Made by a program: the position numbers and the translations under genes. A stretch of 64,000 nt of DNA, from the NCBI GenBank assembly GCA_963210315.1, contig OY723300.1:1240001-1304000 (forward strand), in the 5' to 3' direction. Positions within the stretch are counted from its first letter, which is position 1. Each line of letters starts with the position of its first letter. The notes beneath the pieces are model-generated. The model worked only from the letters and a program-made list of their open reading frames with translations. It was not told the origin of the DNA and searched no databases. Of the stretch, positions 9,813 through 20,497 are shown in pieces. This DNA is from Rhynchopus euleeides (taxonomy: Eukaryota > Euglenozoa > Diplonemea > Diplonemida > Diplonemidae).

Positions 9813-9871
9813 CCCTCGGATACTGTACGAATATCCCTGTGAAAAGAAGACATATTCGTGCTCCCCGAGGG
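9813..9871 (+). other. Nested inverted repeat (two-stem structure)
   Basis: Outer stem CCCTCGG (9813-9819) with CCGAGGG (9865-9871), 7 perfect pairs. Inner stem ACGAATAT (9827-9834) with ATATTCGT (9852-9859), 8 perfect pairs, with a 17-base loop. The two stems are separated by 7 and 5 unpaired bases. It precedes a long CT-rich tract leading to the gene at 10005. A related but weaker stem is at 5341-5383. Confidence 0.55.
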
Positions 9872-9989
9872 ATTCTCTCTCTCCTCTCCCTCTCTCTCTC
9901 TCTCTTCTCAACTGTCTCCTCCTTCACCCACCCCCTACCACCTCCCCTCCTCTTCACCCCACATGCCCCAAACAACCCACACGGCGTAG
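9872..9989 (+). promoter_or_regulatory. Long polypyrimidine tract and AG, candidate splice acceptor
   Basis: About 90 bases of nearly pure C/T including a CT microsatellite, followed by GGCGTAG ending at 9989, which leaves a 15-base leader before the ATG at 10005. Confidence 0.45.
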
Positions 9990-10004
9990 TTATTGCCACC
10001 CTCC

Positions 10005-11570
10005 ATGCGCGCCCCTCCAACTCGCACCTGGCAAGCACTTCTCCTTGCCGATGTGACGCTCTTCCTCTTCCTCTGCATCTCCCCCGACCTCGCCTTGGGG
10101 CAGACGCCCCCGCCAACACCACCACCCTCCGTCACCCCTCCTCCAACGGTTGCGGCGCAGGTCCCTCCAACAGGCGCACCTGGGGGTGATGGGCCTGCAA
10201 CAACGCCCGCGCCTTTCTCCTTCAACTACACCTTTGTGCCTTATGAGGATGAGGCAGAGAGGAACACTGTCCCGGTGGTGATCGTGGTGATTGTCAGCTT
10301 CCTGGTTGTGATGGGGATCCTCCTGTATTACTACTACTACCAGAGGCGGGAGAGGCAGTCAAACCTCATGAGGGAGCAGGAGCTGGAGCAGACCTCTCTA
10401 GCGCCGCTGGGGGATGTCTCGGGCATATCCCCAGGGTCAACTACGTCCCCCGCCCCGGCGCTCCCCTCGGAGCCTCCTGCCACGCCGCAGCACGGCAGGA
10501 TGACGCCGCGGGGAGGTGATTCGATCTCTCTGCAGATGGCACCGGTGCTTCCACCGCAGAGACAGGCCGCGCAGAGGCGCAGCTCTTCAGTGGTGCACCC
10601 CAACGCGACGAGGTTTGCCGTGGGGGACAGGGTGGTCAGCATCAGCCAGAAGGGGCGCCGACCTGCTCCCGGGATTGTCACCGGGGTGGACCCTGCGCTT
10701 CGGAGATACAGCGTGCAGTTCGACGACGGCAGCCAGGCTGTGTCTCATGAGGAGGCGACGCTCCGGGAGGGCCGCCCCCGCTACGCCGTGGGGGCGCGGG
10801 TCTCGGTGTTCGACCCCGCCACAGGGCAGAGCACAGCGGGGCACATCGAATCTGCGCAGAGGTCTGGCGCCCTGTATGCGGTCCGCCTCGGATCCTCTGT
10901 GAAGCTCGGGATCCCGGAGGCGCGCCTCATCCCTGCGAGGCGGTTCAACGAAGGGGATCAGGTCTACATGGGGTTGGCTCCACGGGAGGGGGCCGTGGTG
11001 GCGGATGTGCATGATGACGGGACATACACTCTGCTGATCGGGCCGGATCTGGCGGTGGAGAAGGCTGTGCCGGACGTATCTCTCGAGCACCGGCAGGACA
11101 TCGAGTTTGAGGTGGGGTCTTCGGTTTTCGCGAGGCGGGATGGCCCGGACAGCCTCGCTGCCGCAGGGTTTGTGACAGATGTGGTGATCCCCCACAAGAG
11201 GTACACCGTGCTGTTCGACGACGGGCTTGCGTCGGAAGTCGACGCGCGGTGGATTCTACCGAGATGCACAGAGGATACAGGGGATCCTCTCGACGACGAC
11301 TCCCCTGCGCTGCGCCCCTCTGTATCCTTTGGGGAGAACACGTCTCTCGTGCCCCCCCCGCCTCACAAGCGGAGGAGCGGAAGAGCGTCGGACTTCGGGC
11401 TTCCGGTGGGGCCTGCGCGGCACACCGGGTCCTCTCCGCGCTCGTCGCTCTCCCCAGCGGCGTCGATGCATTCGATGTCTTCGTCGGTGCATCGGGGGAG
11501 TGTTGCCAGCAGCAGCAACCCTCTCCGATCCTCCAGGGCGAGGACAAGTTTTGCGTATACAAATCTCTGA
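10005..11570 (+). CDS. Single-pass membrane protein with four Tudor/SH3-like modules
   Basis: 521 residues from the ATG at 10005. The N-terminus has a signal peptide (hydrophobic core about 11-30, ending ...ALGQ near 33). A short Pro/Thr-rich ectodomain (34-85) carries one N-glycosylation site (NYT at 74-76). A membrane helix lies at about 89-107 (VPVVIVVIVSFLVVMGILL), followed by five Tyr and basic residues that favour a cytosolic C-terminus. After a Ser/Pro linker come four modules of about 50 residues at roughly 203-253, 259-308, 313-360 and 367-418. Each starts with a pattern like F-x-V-G-x-x-V; modules 1 and 4 contain YSVQFDDG and YTVLFDDG, typical of Tudor/agenet-like barrels. The tail (420-521) is Ser/Arg-rich. 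The overall design is that of a surface or endomembrane receptor-like scaffold; partners are unknown. No kinase or enzymatic domain is present. It is the last convincing gene before the repeat region. Confidence 0.8.
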   Translation: MRAPPTRTWQALLLADVTLFLFLCISPDLALGQTPPPTPPPSVTPPPTVAAQVPPTGAPGGDGPATTPAPFSFNYTFVPYEDEAERNTVPVVIVVIVSFLVVMGILLYYYYYQRRERQSNLMREQELEQTSLAPLGDVSGISPGSTTSPAPALPSEPPATPQHGRMTPRGGDSISLQMAPVLPPQRQAAQRRSSSVVHPNATRFAVGDRVVSISQKGRRPAPGIVTGVDPALRRYSVQFDDGSQAVSHEEATLREGRPRYAVGARVSVFDPATGQSTAGHIESAQRSGALYAVRLGSSVKLGIPEARLIPARRFNEGDQVYMGLAPREGAVVADVHDDGTYTLLIGPDLAVEKAVPDVSLEHRQDIEFEVGSSVFARRDGPDSLAAAGFVTDVVIPHKRYTVLFDDGLASEVDARWILPRCTEDTGDPLDDDSPALRPSVSFGENTSLVPPPPHKRRSGRASDFGLPVGPARHTGSSPRSSLSPAASMHSMSSSVHRGSVASSSNPLRSSRARTSFAYTNL

Positions 11571-12169
11571 TGAGTGTTGGGTGGTGGTGGGGGTGGGGGG
11601 GGGGGTCTGGTATGTCGATGTCGTTTTATTTTTTTTGCCCAAACAAGCTTGCTTGTCACAGCGAAAGAGTCAGTGGGAGCGTACCCGCGCGCAGTGTGTT
11701 TTGAGTGAGCAACACAAAACCACTTTTATCACAGCAACGCCCTTCACAGGGGCCACAACACACTGCCGCTCGTGCGCACAAACAAAACCCGGACTCTTTG
11801 GTCTGGCCGCTCGTATGGCTGTGTGTTGGCGCCGCACATCCTGAAGAAAACCCCCCCCCCCCCTGAAAATAAATGCAGAAAACAAATGAAATGTGGGTGT
11901 GATGAGAGGGGGGGGGGGCAGTGGCTGGGGTAATTTTCTGGGGGGTCGCTTACAGCCCCGGGGGGGGGGGGGGGGGGCTGGCGTGCAGGGTGCAGGCAGC
12001 GCGCGCAAATGCGGCCTGTTTCCGGGTGCCCGCGCGCTGCCGGCGACCGTGCACCCGAGGTGCACGGTTTGGGCTGAATCTGGGTGACGTACGAGTAGGG
12101 CTCCCACCCTGAAAATGGGCTACCTGCGGTCACTCCAGGTACCTGACATCACCCGAAAGTGACCCAAAA
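11571..12169. other. Intergenic with homopolymer G/C runs and a hairpin
   Basis: No gene seen. Contains G runs of more than 15 bases near 11958-11977 and a C run near 11850. ACCGTGCAC at 12046-12054 pairs perfectly with GTGCACGGT at 12060-12068 around a 5-base loop. Confidence 0.6.
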
Positions 12170-13020
12170 TCAGCGGGACCCCCTCCTCGGGTGTTCCGAA
12201 ACACCTTTCTTTTGACTATTTGGAATCTGTGCGGATCGTAGTGGGGTCACACTGTGGGTCGAGGTGTCAAGCTTCACCCATGAAATGTGGGTCTGATTCA
12301 GGGTCTGGTCATAGGAGGCTGGCCCCAGGAGGATGTGACTGGGAGGCAGCCACACCAGCCCACCCACCCAGCGGGACCCCCTCCACGGGTATTCCAAAAC
12401 CCCGTTCTTCTGAACGTTTGGAACTTTTGCGAATCGTAGTGGGGTCATTTTGTGGGTCTAGGAGCCAAACACCGTCCATGAAATGTGCCTCTGGTTCAGG
12501 GGCTGGTCCTAAGGGAATGTGACTGGGAGGCAGCCACCCACCCACCCAGCGGGACCCCCTCCACGGGTGCTCCAAAAACCCTTTCTTTTGAACGTTTGGA
12601 ATTTGTGCGGATCACAGTGGGGTCACTTTGGTGGTGTGCGAGCCAAGCATCACCCATGAAACACGGGTCTAGTTCAGGGGCCGGTCAGCGTGGCTGGGAG
12701 GCAGTCAGCCCACACCCCACCCCACCCACCCAGTGGGACCCCCTCCTCGGGTGTTCCAAAACCCCTTTCTTTTGAACGTTTGGAATTTTTGCGGATCACA
12801 GTGGGGTCACTTTGGTGGTGTACGAGTCAAGTTTCGCCCATGAAACGTGGGTCTGGTTCAGGACTGGTCATGGGTGAAGGGGCTGGGAGGCAGCCACCTT
12901 CACCAGCCCACACCCCACCCCACCTACCCACCCAGCGGGACCCCCCCCTCGGATTTTTCAAAAACCCGTTCTTTGGGATATTTGGGATCCGTGCGGATTG
13001 TGGTGGGGTCATTTTGGCCA
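12170..13020 (+). repeat. Five degenerate ~190-bp tandem units
   Basis: Units begin at about 12173, 12371, 12549, 12733 and 12935, each with GCGGGACCCCCTCC (or a one-base variant). This is followed by a TTCCAAAACCC-like block, a TTTGGAATTTGTGCGGATC-like block, GTGGGGTCA, then CCCATGAAA and a GGGAGGCAGCCAC-like end. Spacings of 198, 178, 184 and 202 bases show indels. Frames through it are not conserved between units. Confidence 0.8.
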
Positions 13021-13176
13021 TGGGGTGTCTATTGACACCACTTACTGGGAAATGCCAATTGGGTAAAAGTACCCCCCCCTGTACAGGTACAAAGGGGGGG
13101 GGGTCCTTTCCTACAGGTGCGGGAGGTAGCCAGTGTACCCCCCCTGTCCCCCACTTTGTGAGGGACCCCCCCCCCC

Positions 13177-14328
13177 TAGGGGGGGTCAAATGCCACCCTT
13201 TTACGTGGACAAACACGATTTTTCAAAAAACCGGCGCAGAGGCCCCAAAGCCCCCGTAAACCCTCCAAACCCCCCCAGATCGGTCCGGAAACCCATCGAA
13301 CCCCACTTTTCCACCATTCCGGGCACCTCAGGTGCCCGAATTGGGGTACCTAAATTTTGTGCCACCGTTTGGTACCGGACAGTGCCACTGTGTGGGAGGT
13401 TGGAAAAGAAAATGCCCCAACACACCACATCTGAGGGTTGCAATGCATGTTGCTTGCCAACCACGTCATCCGGTGGGTGTCAGGCGCTATGTAGGTGGCA
13501 TTAGCCAGGTCTTCGATGAGTTCTGGCTTGTATATGTACCTCCCTGCCACCATGCACCGGGAGGCTGCCTGTAGGTATGAAACAAGTCCAGATGGTCGTG
13601 TGATTCCTGTGCAGCAGTGCTCCACAACCGGGATGTATTGACAACGACTGTTGCAACACGAGCTGTACATTCCGGGAACACACGAAGTGCGCTGTCGTGG
13701 TACCCATTGTGCCAGAATTGGTAGTTGCTGCGGTCTACTTTGCCTGGCCCAAGAGCACTGGTACTGAACGGTGCAATATGCGTGGCGAGGTGAATGCAAC
13801 GGAAGGGCGCAAAGTCAATACAGCTCTCGGATGGCGGGTGGTGGTGCCACTAGTGTGTGACGTTCACTCGAGGATACAACGCATCACAATGAATCAGCAA
13901 CCGTGGACCGAGTACAATACGCTCTCTGTGGCTGGTGTGGGGGACAAAGGCAGTGCCTGTGCCGCAGGCAGGGAGGTACATATACAAGCCAGAACACATC
14001 GAAGACCTGGCTCATGCCACCTACATAGCGCCTGACACCCACCGGATGACGTGGTTGGCAAGCAACATGCATTGCAACCCTCAGATGTGGTGTGTTGGGG
14101 CATTTTCTTTTCCAACCTCCCACACAGTGGCACTGTCCGGTACCAAACGGTGGCACAAAATTTAGGTACCCCAATTCGGGCACCTGAGGTGCCCGGAATG
14201 GTGGAAAAGTGGGGTTCGATGGGTTTCCGGACCGATCTGGGGGGGTTTGGAGGGTTTACGGGGGCTTTGGGGCCTCTGCGCCGGTTTTTTGAAAAATCGT
14301 GTTTGTCACCCCCATTTGACCCCCCCTA
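13177..14328. mobile_element. Fold-back transposable element with ~365-bp inverted arms
   Basis: Left arm 13179-13548 and right arm 13967-14326 are reverse complements with only scattered differences and one small indel near the outer ends. They flank a 418-bp centre. Both ends read TAGGGGGGGTCAAATG going inward, so the element is bounded by TA dinucleotides (13177-13178 and 14327-14328), as expected for TA-target transposition. It sits inside poly(C) tracts. The arms and centre have short open frames (the arms share MTWLASNMHCNPQMWCVGAF) but no transposase I recognise, so it is probably non-autonomous. High arm identity suggests recent activity or arm conversion. Confidence 0.8.
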
Positions 14329-14740
14329 CCCCCCCCCCCCCCCCCCCCCCCGACCAGGTGGGGGTCACCCAAAATTTCGAGGAAATCCTGGTGTCACCCT
14401 GAAAACCTGGGTCGCCAGCCTGACCTCAGCCCGCGCGACTGGGGGGGGGGGGTGAAAACGCAGCGAAAGAACAATTAAGGTTAAGGCTGTATTTCCCCCC
14501 CATCCCTCATCACGCCCCTCAATCTTCCCAATGGGCAGGCCCGAGGAATATGCCAAGCGCTGTCGGCGAGGGAGGGGTGAGGGATAAGCGGCTGAGATTG
14601 TCCGATTCCTCTTCATATTTTTCAATGCGCGTGCCGCGGGTGCACAACATGAGAGGGGCGTGTGTCTTTTAGTTTCCCCTCCAAGCTTGTTGTGATAAGT
14701 CAGACACAAACACCCCGCTCTTTTTTCTCCCGTTTTTTTT

Positions 14741-14957
14741 ACTAGTTACGAGCGACGAAGCGTGGCGAAGTCGCGAAGTAACGAAGTAACGAAGGAAATC
14801 GTACAACTGAAATTTTGGATTAGCACCTCATGCCACTTCACAGGGCCTCAACACAGCCTTGAGACAGCAAGTGCGCTCAACAAAATAGTCCGGAACTGTT
14901 CTCCCACAGTTGCTGACAGGGTGTCTATAATAAAGCGAAAGGAGTACGATTTTTGGT
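14741..14957 (+). repeat. Dispersed ~215-bp repeat, copy 2
   Basis: Diverged copy of 2250-2472, same orientation. Just inside its start it has a short iteration of CGAAGT (near 14757-14790) that copy 1 lacks, which explains much of the length difference. Confidence 0.6.
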
Positions 14958-17419
14958 TTTGACATGTTTACCGCGTGTGTGCCACTCAATTCAACCCAAC
15001 AAAAAACAAAATGGCAAAAAAAAAACAGACGCGGTTCACAGCGTGTTGCTGTTGCTGTCTGAGAAGTGCCCCCCCCACCCTCCCGATTCCCAAATTCACT
15101 GAAGTGGGTTTCAAGGGTTGGGTGTGTTGCCGATGATGTCAAGGCTCGTCAAAACACCCACCCATACCCCCCCGCCCCGCCCCCCACCCCTCTTCACAAC
15201 GCAGGCAGATCATATCGCACTGTATCGGACATACAATACGCCCTGCACAGCGGAGAAGAGGAGAGGTGTGAAGGGAAGGCCAGCTCTCTCCTTCCCACTC
15301 TGTGCCTTACTTAGTATCTACTTCATTGTCGCCACCCCCCGTCCCACACCCACCATCCGCAAACCCACAATACCCAACAGACACGGCATACACGGTTGTT
15401 CAAACTTGTTTTTTTGGCACCTGGTTTACGCTGTGTCTCTTGCAGGGCATCCCCCCCTTGGTTGCCCGAACAGTTGGGTCCGTCACGTTGCGGGTGTTGG
15501 ATAGCTGTGTGGCCTTTGGGTCTGGAATATGACCCCAGCCAGCTGATCCAAACTTGGAACACGCAGAGTAGTCGCGTGTATCACGTGATTTCTGGGATAA
15601 AAATAAATGTCCTTGATCCCCCCCACTCCCCACTCCCCACCGACTCTTTTCTTTTTTGATTTTCCCTTTTGATTCCAAGAGCGCTCTTGCTGATCAAAAG
15701 GTGTAAACCAATACAAACAGACCTTCTTACCTTAGCACCCCCCCCGCCCCAAAAGCCACCCTCTATTAGCTGTTGCCCCCATCACCCACGCACACCCTCC
15801 CTTCGTCTGCCCTGCTGGAAAGCACTCGTTGAGTCATGTCCCCTTGAGGAGGGGGTGTGACGTCACTTGCCCGCACACAGCAGACTGATGGGCACTGCAC
15901 AGGCCGGGAGCTCCTTCTGATCTCTCTGGGCGCGCTGCCTGTATTTTGAGAGTGAAGGGGATGGAGGAGTTGGAGACGCACTCTGTAGGAACTCCGTTTG
16001 AAAAGGACTCTTCTCAACATCGCTATAAAGCATGCAGCTGCTATCTCGCTTACATCACCCAGCAACCTGTGGCGCAAGAAAGGTCGCCTGAATCTTCCAA
16101 AGCGAAAATCACTTCAAATCAGCAAAAAAAATATGCATCGGAAGGCCAGGTGGCTACTGGATGAAGCGGATTAAAACCCATGCCTCCAGTTTGCTGGGGG
16201 TAATGCCTTTGCTCTGGGGTGTACAAACCGTGCGGAATGTCGCATTGAAAGCATACCCCCCCCCACCCCCACTTGTGTGATTTGCTGACGTGGCTTGAAA
16301 CCGTGTGGAGGCCTCCGGGGAATGCAACGGATGAGAACCGGCACAGCGGCAGCAGGCGCAGGGTCTGTGCCTGCTGCAGCAGAGCCGGCTTCCGCTGCGA
16401 AGAAGAATGCCGCAGCCGCCCCGTCCCGTTCTTTTCCCGGCCGCCCTTAACAACGCTAACAACGAAAACAATCGCCAAAAAAATGAAGGCGAGTGGGTGA
16501 TTCTCGATGTCGTGTCGGCGAAAAGCTGTATTGTTTATGCAGAAACAAACACAGAACGCAATTCTTGAAGGGGGGGTGGGGGGGTGGGTGTAAACGAGCC
16601 TGCTGGTGGATAGGTTTCACATACGCTTGTGTCCGATGCCTCTTGTTGTTTTCTCACTCAATGACCCTAACCTTTCAGCAGGGGGCGTGCGTGTGAGCGA
16701 GCTGCTAACACAGTTGTTCCAAGTCCAACCAAGATCCTTTGAGGCAACACAGCGCAAAGTAAAGCGCAGCCGACACTACTGTCATGTCATGCCCCAGAGT
16801 CTCACCGCTTTTGGGGTCGTCCCCTCAACCACCCGACCTAAAGCAAACGATGTGTGCGCAGTGCAATTCGTGTCCAGGAGAAGCGTTGCCGTGTGCAGTT
16901 GGGAAAGCATGGCTACCCTCCCACTTTGCCCTCTCTTCCATCCCCAGCCCCCCCATGCCACCCATGGGTCATATCCGAAACATATCTGTTTCAAGGCTGT
17001 CTTCGAGAAGCGGCCTTGCTGTGTCGTTGGTTTCGGCATCCATCCAAAATAACAGCCCCCCTCTTTCTGAAGCAGCATTCATCCAGTTTACCGTGGGATC
17101 GGGTTGCCGGTGATCTTATGGATGAGTGTGCGCCCTTCGCACTGTGCTGGCCTGTCAAGGGAGCAGACAAGGTCTGCCACACCAAGCTGCCGTCATATTG
17201 AGTGCACGTTGCCCGAGCGAAGGTTTCCCGTCTCGGCGTATTTTTTTTGTGTTCGAACTTCGTCGGCCATCCCTCCTTGTGTTGGGTTGTGCGTGCCTGC
17301 ATGACTCCTGATGTCGAAGGCCCAAAACAAAATTGCCTAAAAATAATACGTGCAGCCAGAACACGAATCAGCGCCCCCTCTCACCTGCGGGGCTATGAGA
17401 GGCACGGTCAAGAATCGTT
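14958..17419. other. No gene seen
   Basis: About 2.5 kb with C-rich and T-rich low-complexity stretches. Reading frames up to about 150 codons exist but none has family signatures, conserved-looking composition or an acceptor-like leader. No RNA gene or repeat copy recognised apart from homopolymer runs. Confidence 0.45.
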
Positions 17420-17540
17420 GGGGGCCTTTCGCTCTGTGTCACTGTGTGTGTCAAAACTGTGTCACTTTGCTGCCAGTTTTTTTTTGTGAGGGCGTCGCAC
17501 CTTTTCTCACCCTTCTGCGCTTCTCTGAGCGAAGGCCCCC
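17420..17540 (+). mobile_element. Miniature inverted-repeat element (GGGGGCCTTCGCTC family), copy 1
   Basis: 121 bp. Ends GGGGGCCTTTCGCTCTG and (inverted) CTGAGCGAAGGCCCCC form terminal inverted repeats with one extra base on the left. The 3-bp GTT flanks both sides as a target duplication. The interior (TGTGTCACTTTG and surroundings) matches the copy at 20498-20607 in the opposite orientation. Confidence 0.75.
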
Positions 17541-19232
17541 GTTCAATAATTATTTATATCACCAAGCCAAATGAGACCGACAAGGCCTGTGCAGGAGCAC
17601 CCGCGGCGCTGGCATTTTTTTGCCTGGTGACTGTCGGTACTGCCAACCTCTCACCCTTGATTGAGCGATGAAGGCTAGGCATTTGTCGCTCGGCATACCT
17701 GAGGGCCTGATATCTGCTGGCCCTCTTGCCTTCAGTCGTTTCTGGGTGGCTTGCATTTCCCGTCATCATGCGAGAATACGGGGGGAATATCGGCATGCCA
17801 CGCAGCAGCGCGCGCTTCGCTGTCGCCGATATGCCGTCATACTACTCCGACGGGCCACCACCTGGGGCACTACGTGAGAATATCTTTCCACACGACAAAG
17901 ACAGAACATCGTTCAGTCTTGTCCGCATGCGCAGGGATGCACAGTCGTGTTCGTTGTGAGGCATGTGACTCCCTTTGCGTGCGTTGGTGGTGGCTAATAT
18001 TGTCGCAGCCAGGGCGCTGTTTTTCTTCTGCCCCACCCACCCGATATCCCGCCCTGCATTTTCTAACCCACCCACCCACCCCCCCCCCCTCCCCCAGCCC
18101 AACAAAACTCACCTTCAGCATTCTTCCCGTGATATGCTCTGTTTGTCTTGCCCTTTGTTGCGGTCCGTTCTGTCTGTTAGTAAAGTCCAACCCCCTCCTC
18201 GTGGTGGCCCCGTGCGCACGGCGCATGTTTGATATTGCCCGCCAGTCTCTGATGGCTTGTGGTGGTCGATTCCAAACGCACACGGAAAGTGGTACTGCTG
18301 CTCATACACTATGCAGTGATCCAGCTCACCCTGCAGGTGGGTTTCTACTTCTGCATCAAACGCCGGGAAACGGGGGGTTCCGCAATTTGTTCTGTTCTGG
18401 TGGGGTTTTGGTTGTGCGCAGCGAGAAGGCGTGGCACCAGGAGGCCGTTTCCCTCTCAAGAAAACAGAGCAGAGATCCCTGGGCAGTGCTGGCAGCTCTG
18501 TTGATCAGTGGCTGCGCTAACCCAGCAGCGAATTCAAAAGTAAGAGCAAAAGGCGGATGCCCATGCAGCCACGCGTTGTTGACATCCAAGGGGGAAAATG
18601 AAATGGAGTTCCCCACCGCCCCGCCTTTCTTTCCCGTCTCGAAGAACGTCTGGTGTGAACACATCCGGGTGTGATAAAGCCTTGGGTTCCCGGTTCGAAA
18701 AAGAAACCAGGGTTTCCCGTTTCGGGTGTTCTGAAACACCCAGGGCCAGTGAACCCCCAGGATTCAATGACCCAAATGCTGTAGAGAAGGGGCGTTGGCC
18801 CACAAATGGCATCGGCAAGAGCAGACAAGGTGACCGCCTCTCGTGGGCTTGTCTGCGCCACACAACAAAAAAAACAGAACTGAATCTTTTTTCGAACCGA
18901 AAATATTGTGACCCCTCCACCCCCTCCATCCCCCCGTTTCTCGTGACGGAGCGTCCCTTCTCTTCGTGATAGTGACACATGCGTTCTTTCTTGTGAGTAC
19001 AGCCCCATCCCCGCCCCCCCCTTTCCCCTCCCCTCCCCCCATTGGTATTGCAAGGCGCTATTTCTCGCCGCTCTCCTTTGCGGAACAGGGCAGGCTGTAT
19101 CAAGATCTGTTTGATATACCCCCCGGTACGAAAACAACGATCCGCCGCTAGGCGTGATGTGAGGTCTTCTCAAGAGCGGTTTTTGCTCGCCACATTCTGC
19201 TCAAGTCGAGACGGGACGGCGGGAGAGTGGTC
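17541..19232. other. No gene seen
   Basis: A 307-codon frame runs through 17751-18674, but it has mixed low-complexity content, no start context and no domain, and overlaps other open frames; not called. A hairpin GGGTGTT-CTGA-AACACCC lies at 18724-18741. Confidence 0.45.
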
Positions 19233-19273
19233 CACGTAGTGTTCGTATTGGTCGTGCTGCAAACACGTTTGTC
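19233..19273 (+). repeat. Short dispersed repeat, copy 1
   Basis: About 40 bases containing GTGTTCGTATTGGTCGTGCT and then GCAAACACGTT; nearly identical to 60353-60393. Confidence 0.6.
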
Positions 19274-19302
19274 AAGTTTAAAATTGAAACTACTGGGGGC
19301 AG

Positions 19303-19386
19303 GGTATAAGATAGACTTTTTTTCTGGCGCCGTTTTCCGGTTTTTCTGGTTTTGAAAATTTTTCGCGCGCGCCTTCGGCGCGCGCG
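19303..19386 (+). repeat. CAGGGTATAAGATAG motif with CCGGTTTT-rich tail and GC hairpin
   Basis: Starts with CAGGGTATAAGATAG and continues in T-rich sequence with CCGGTTTTTCTGG. Related copies are at 59329-59400 (plus) and 20420-20498 (minus). It ends in a perfect 10-bp hairpin CGCGCGCGCC-TTC-GGCGCGCGCG at 19364-19386. Confidence 0.5.
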
Positions 19387-19533
19387 ACCCGCGCAAACCC
19401 TCCCAGAATCTGAGAGGGCCCAGTGCCTGCGCGCATCCTGTCGTACTGAGGCTGCTTGGTGGGGCAGGCGCAGCAGCTGCTTTGAAAGTTTGGACTCTCG
19501 GCCAAAAAACCGGTCTGGTGCAATGTTTTTACG

Positions 19534-19595
19534 CAGGGGGGTCTGGGGGGCGGAGCCCCCCAGCCGCCGGAGGCCACGGTAGTGAACATCTGTTC
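19534..19595 (+). repeat. Dispersed 60-bp hairpin repeat, copy 1 of 6
   Basis: Core stem CTGGGGGGC / GCCCCCCAG around a 3-base loop, then CAGCCGCCGGAGGCCACGG and TAGTGAACATCTGTTC. Confidence 0.85.
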
Positions 19596-20024
19596 CCTAC
19601 AGTCTGGATTCGCTTGTAAGTAGGAAGGCTTCACTGTATCGCAGCCCGGCCAGCAGGAGATCACTGGTCCTTGAGGGTTCAACCTTCAGGGTGGAGGAGG
19701 ACGTGGGAGCGACCACTCGTGACAGGTGTGCGTTGTGGGTGGAGTGGATGCACGGCAGACCTTGTCATGGCCAAAGGGTCCACGAGATCTCCGCCACGTA
19801 GAGCCTAGACGAGAGTTTTCGAGGAGATGGGCACCTAGCTGTGACGACAGGCAACAAACAAATCTCATCTGTTAGTTGCCCCCAATAGGCTTGGCGACCT
19901 TCAAGACTGCTTGAAAGTCGTTCGTGTTCTCGTCTCAGCCCTCCAGACAAGCAGATCTGTCTCGAGTTGGTGGGCTGTCGCCATGTATTCGATGGCACCG
20001 AGTGACGCTGCACAGAGGCAGACG

Positions 20025-20076
20025 ACACGGTGAACTCCAGCGGAGGTTACCCTACCTCCGCTGGAGTACACCGTGT
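20025..20076. other. 23-bp hairpin
   Basis: ACACGGTGAACTCCAGCGG continuing to GAGGT at 20025-20047 pairs with 20054-20076 with a single mismatch and a 6-base loop. A second, shorter palindrome (ACATGGTGG / CCACCATGT) lies at 20174-20198. The intervening sequence repeats GACTCC and GGAGTC motifs. No gene is associated. Confidence 0.6.
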
Positions 20077-20289
20077 CTCCCATGAGTCTCAACTAGCGGG
20101 AGTCTGAGCGTAAACTAGCTGGAAAATAGACTCCCGTCTCCAGTACAGACTGCAGTCTTAGACTCCCTCTTAGACATGGTGGCTGGAGTCCACCATGTGT
20201 GCACCTTCAAAACAGAAGAGACCTGCATGACGAGGGCATCACCACCCACCGGGCCACCCGCTAGGTCCATTTTTTCTTCTCCGCTTCTC

Positions 20290-20345
20290 TGCCTTCTTTG
20301 GACTATTTGGGCTCTGTGCGGATCACGATGGGGTCACTTTCTATT
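20290..20345 (+). repeat. Fragment of the ~190-bp repeat
   Basis: GACTATTTGGGCTCTGTGCG followed by GATCACGATGGGGTCACTTT matches the central part of the units at 12170-13020. Confidence 0.5.
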
Positions 20346-20419
20346 TTTTTATGGCGTTTTTTCTGACTGTTTTACTGTCCCAAAGTCACAAAAAAAACCG
20401 CCAAAAATGAGACCGACCT

Positions 20420-20497
20420 TTTTTTTTCCAGAAAACCGGGAACCGGGAAACCCTGGTTTTGAAAACCGGAAAACCAGACCTATCTTATCCCCTGACT
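20420..20497 (-). repeat. CAGGGG-ATAAGATAG motif copy, minus strand
   Basis: On the minus strand reads CAGGGGATAAGATAGG followed by CCGGTTTT and CCCGG-rich sequence, like 19303 and 59329. It abuts the inverted-repeat element at 20498. Confidence 0.45.

Noticed and set aside
17751..18674. 307-codon plus frame as a gene
   Set aside because: No domain, low-complexity Pro/Ser/Cys content, overlapping open frames in other phases and no leader signal.
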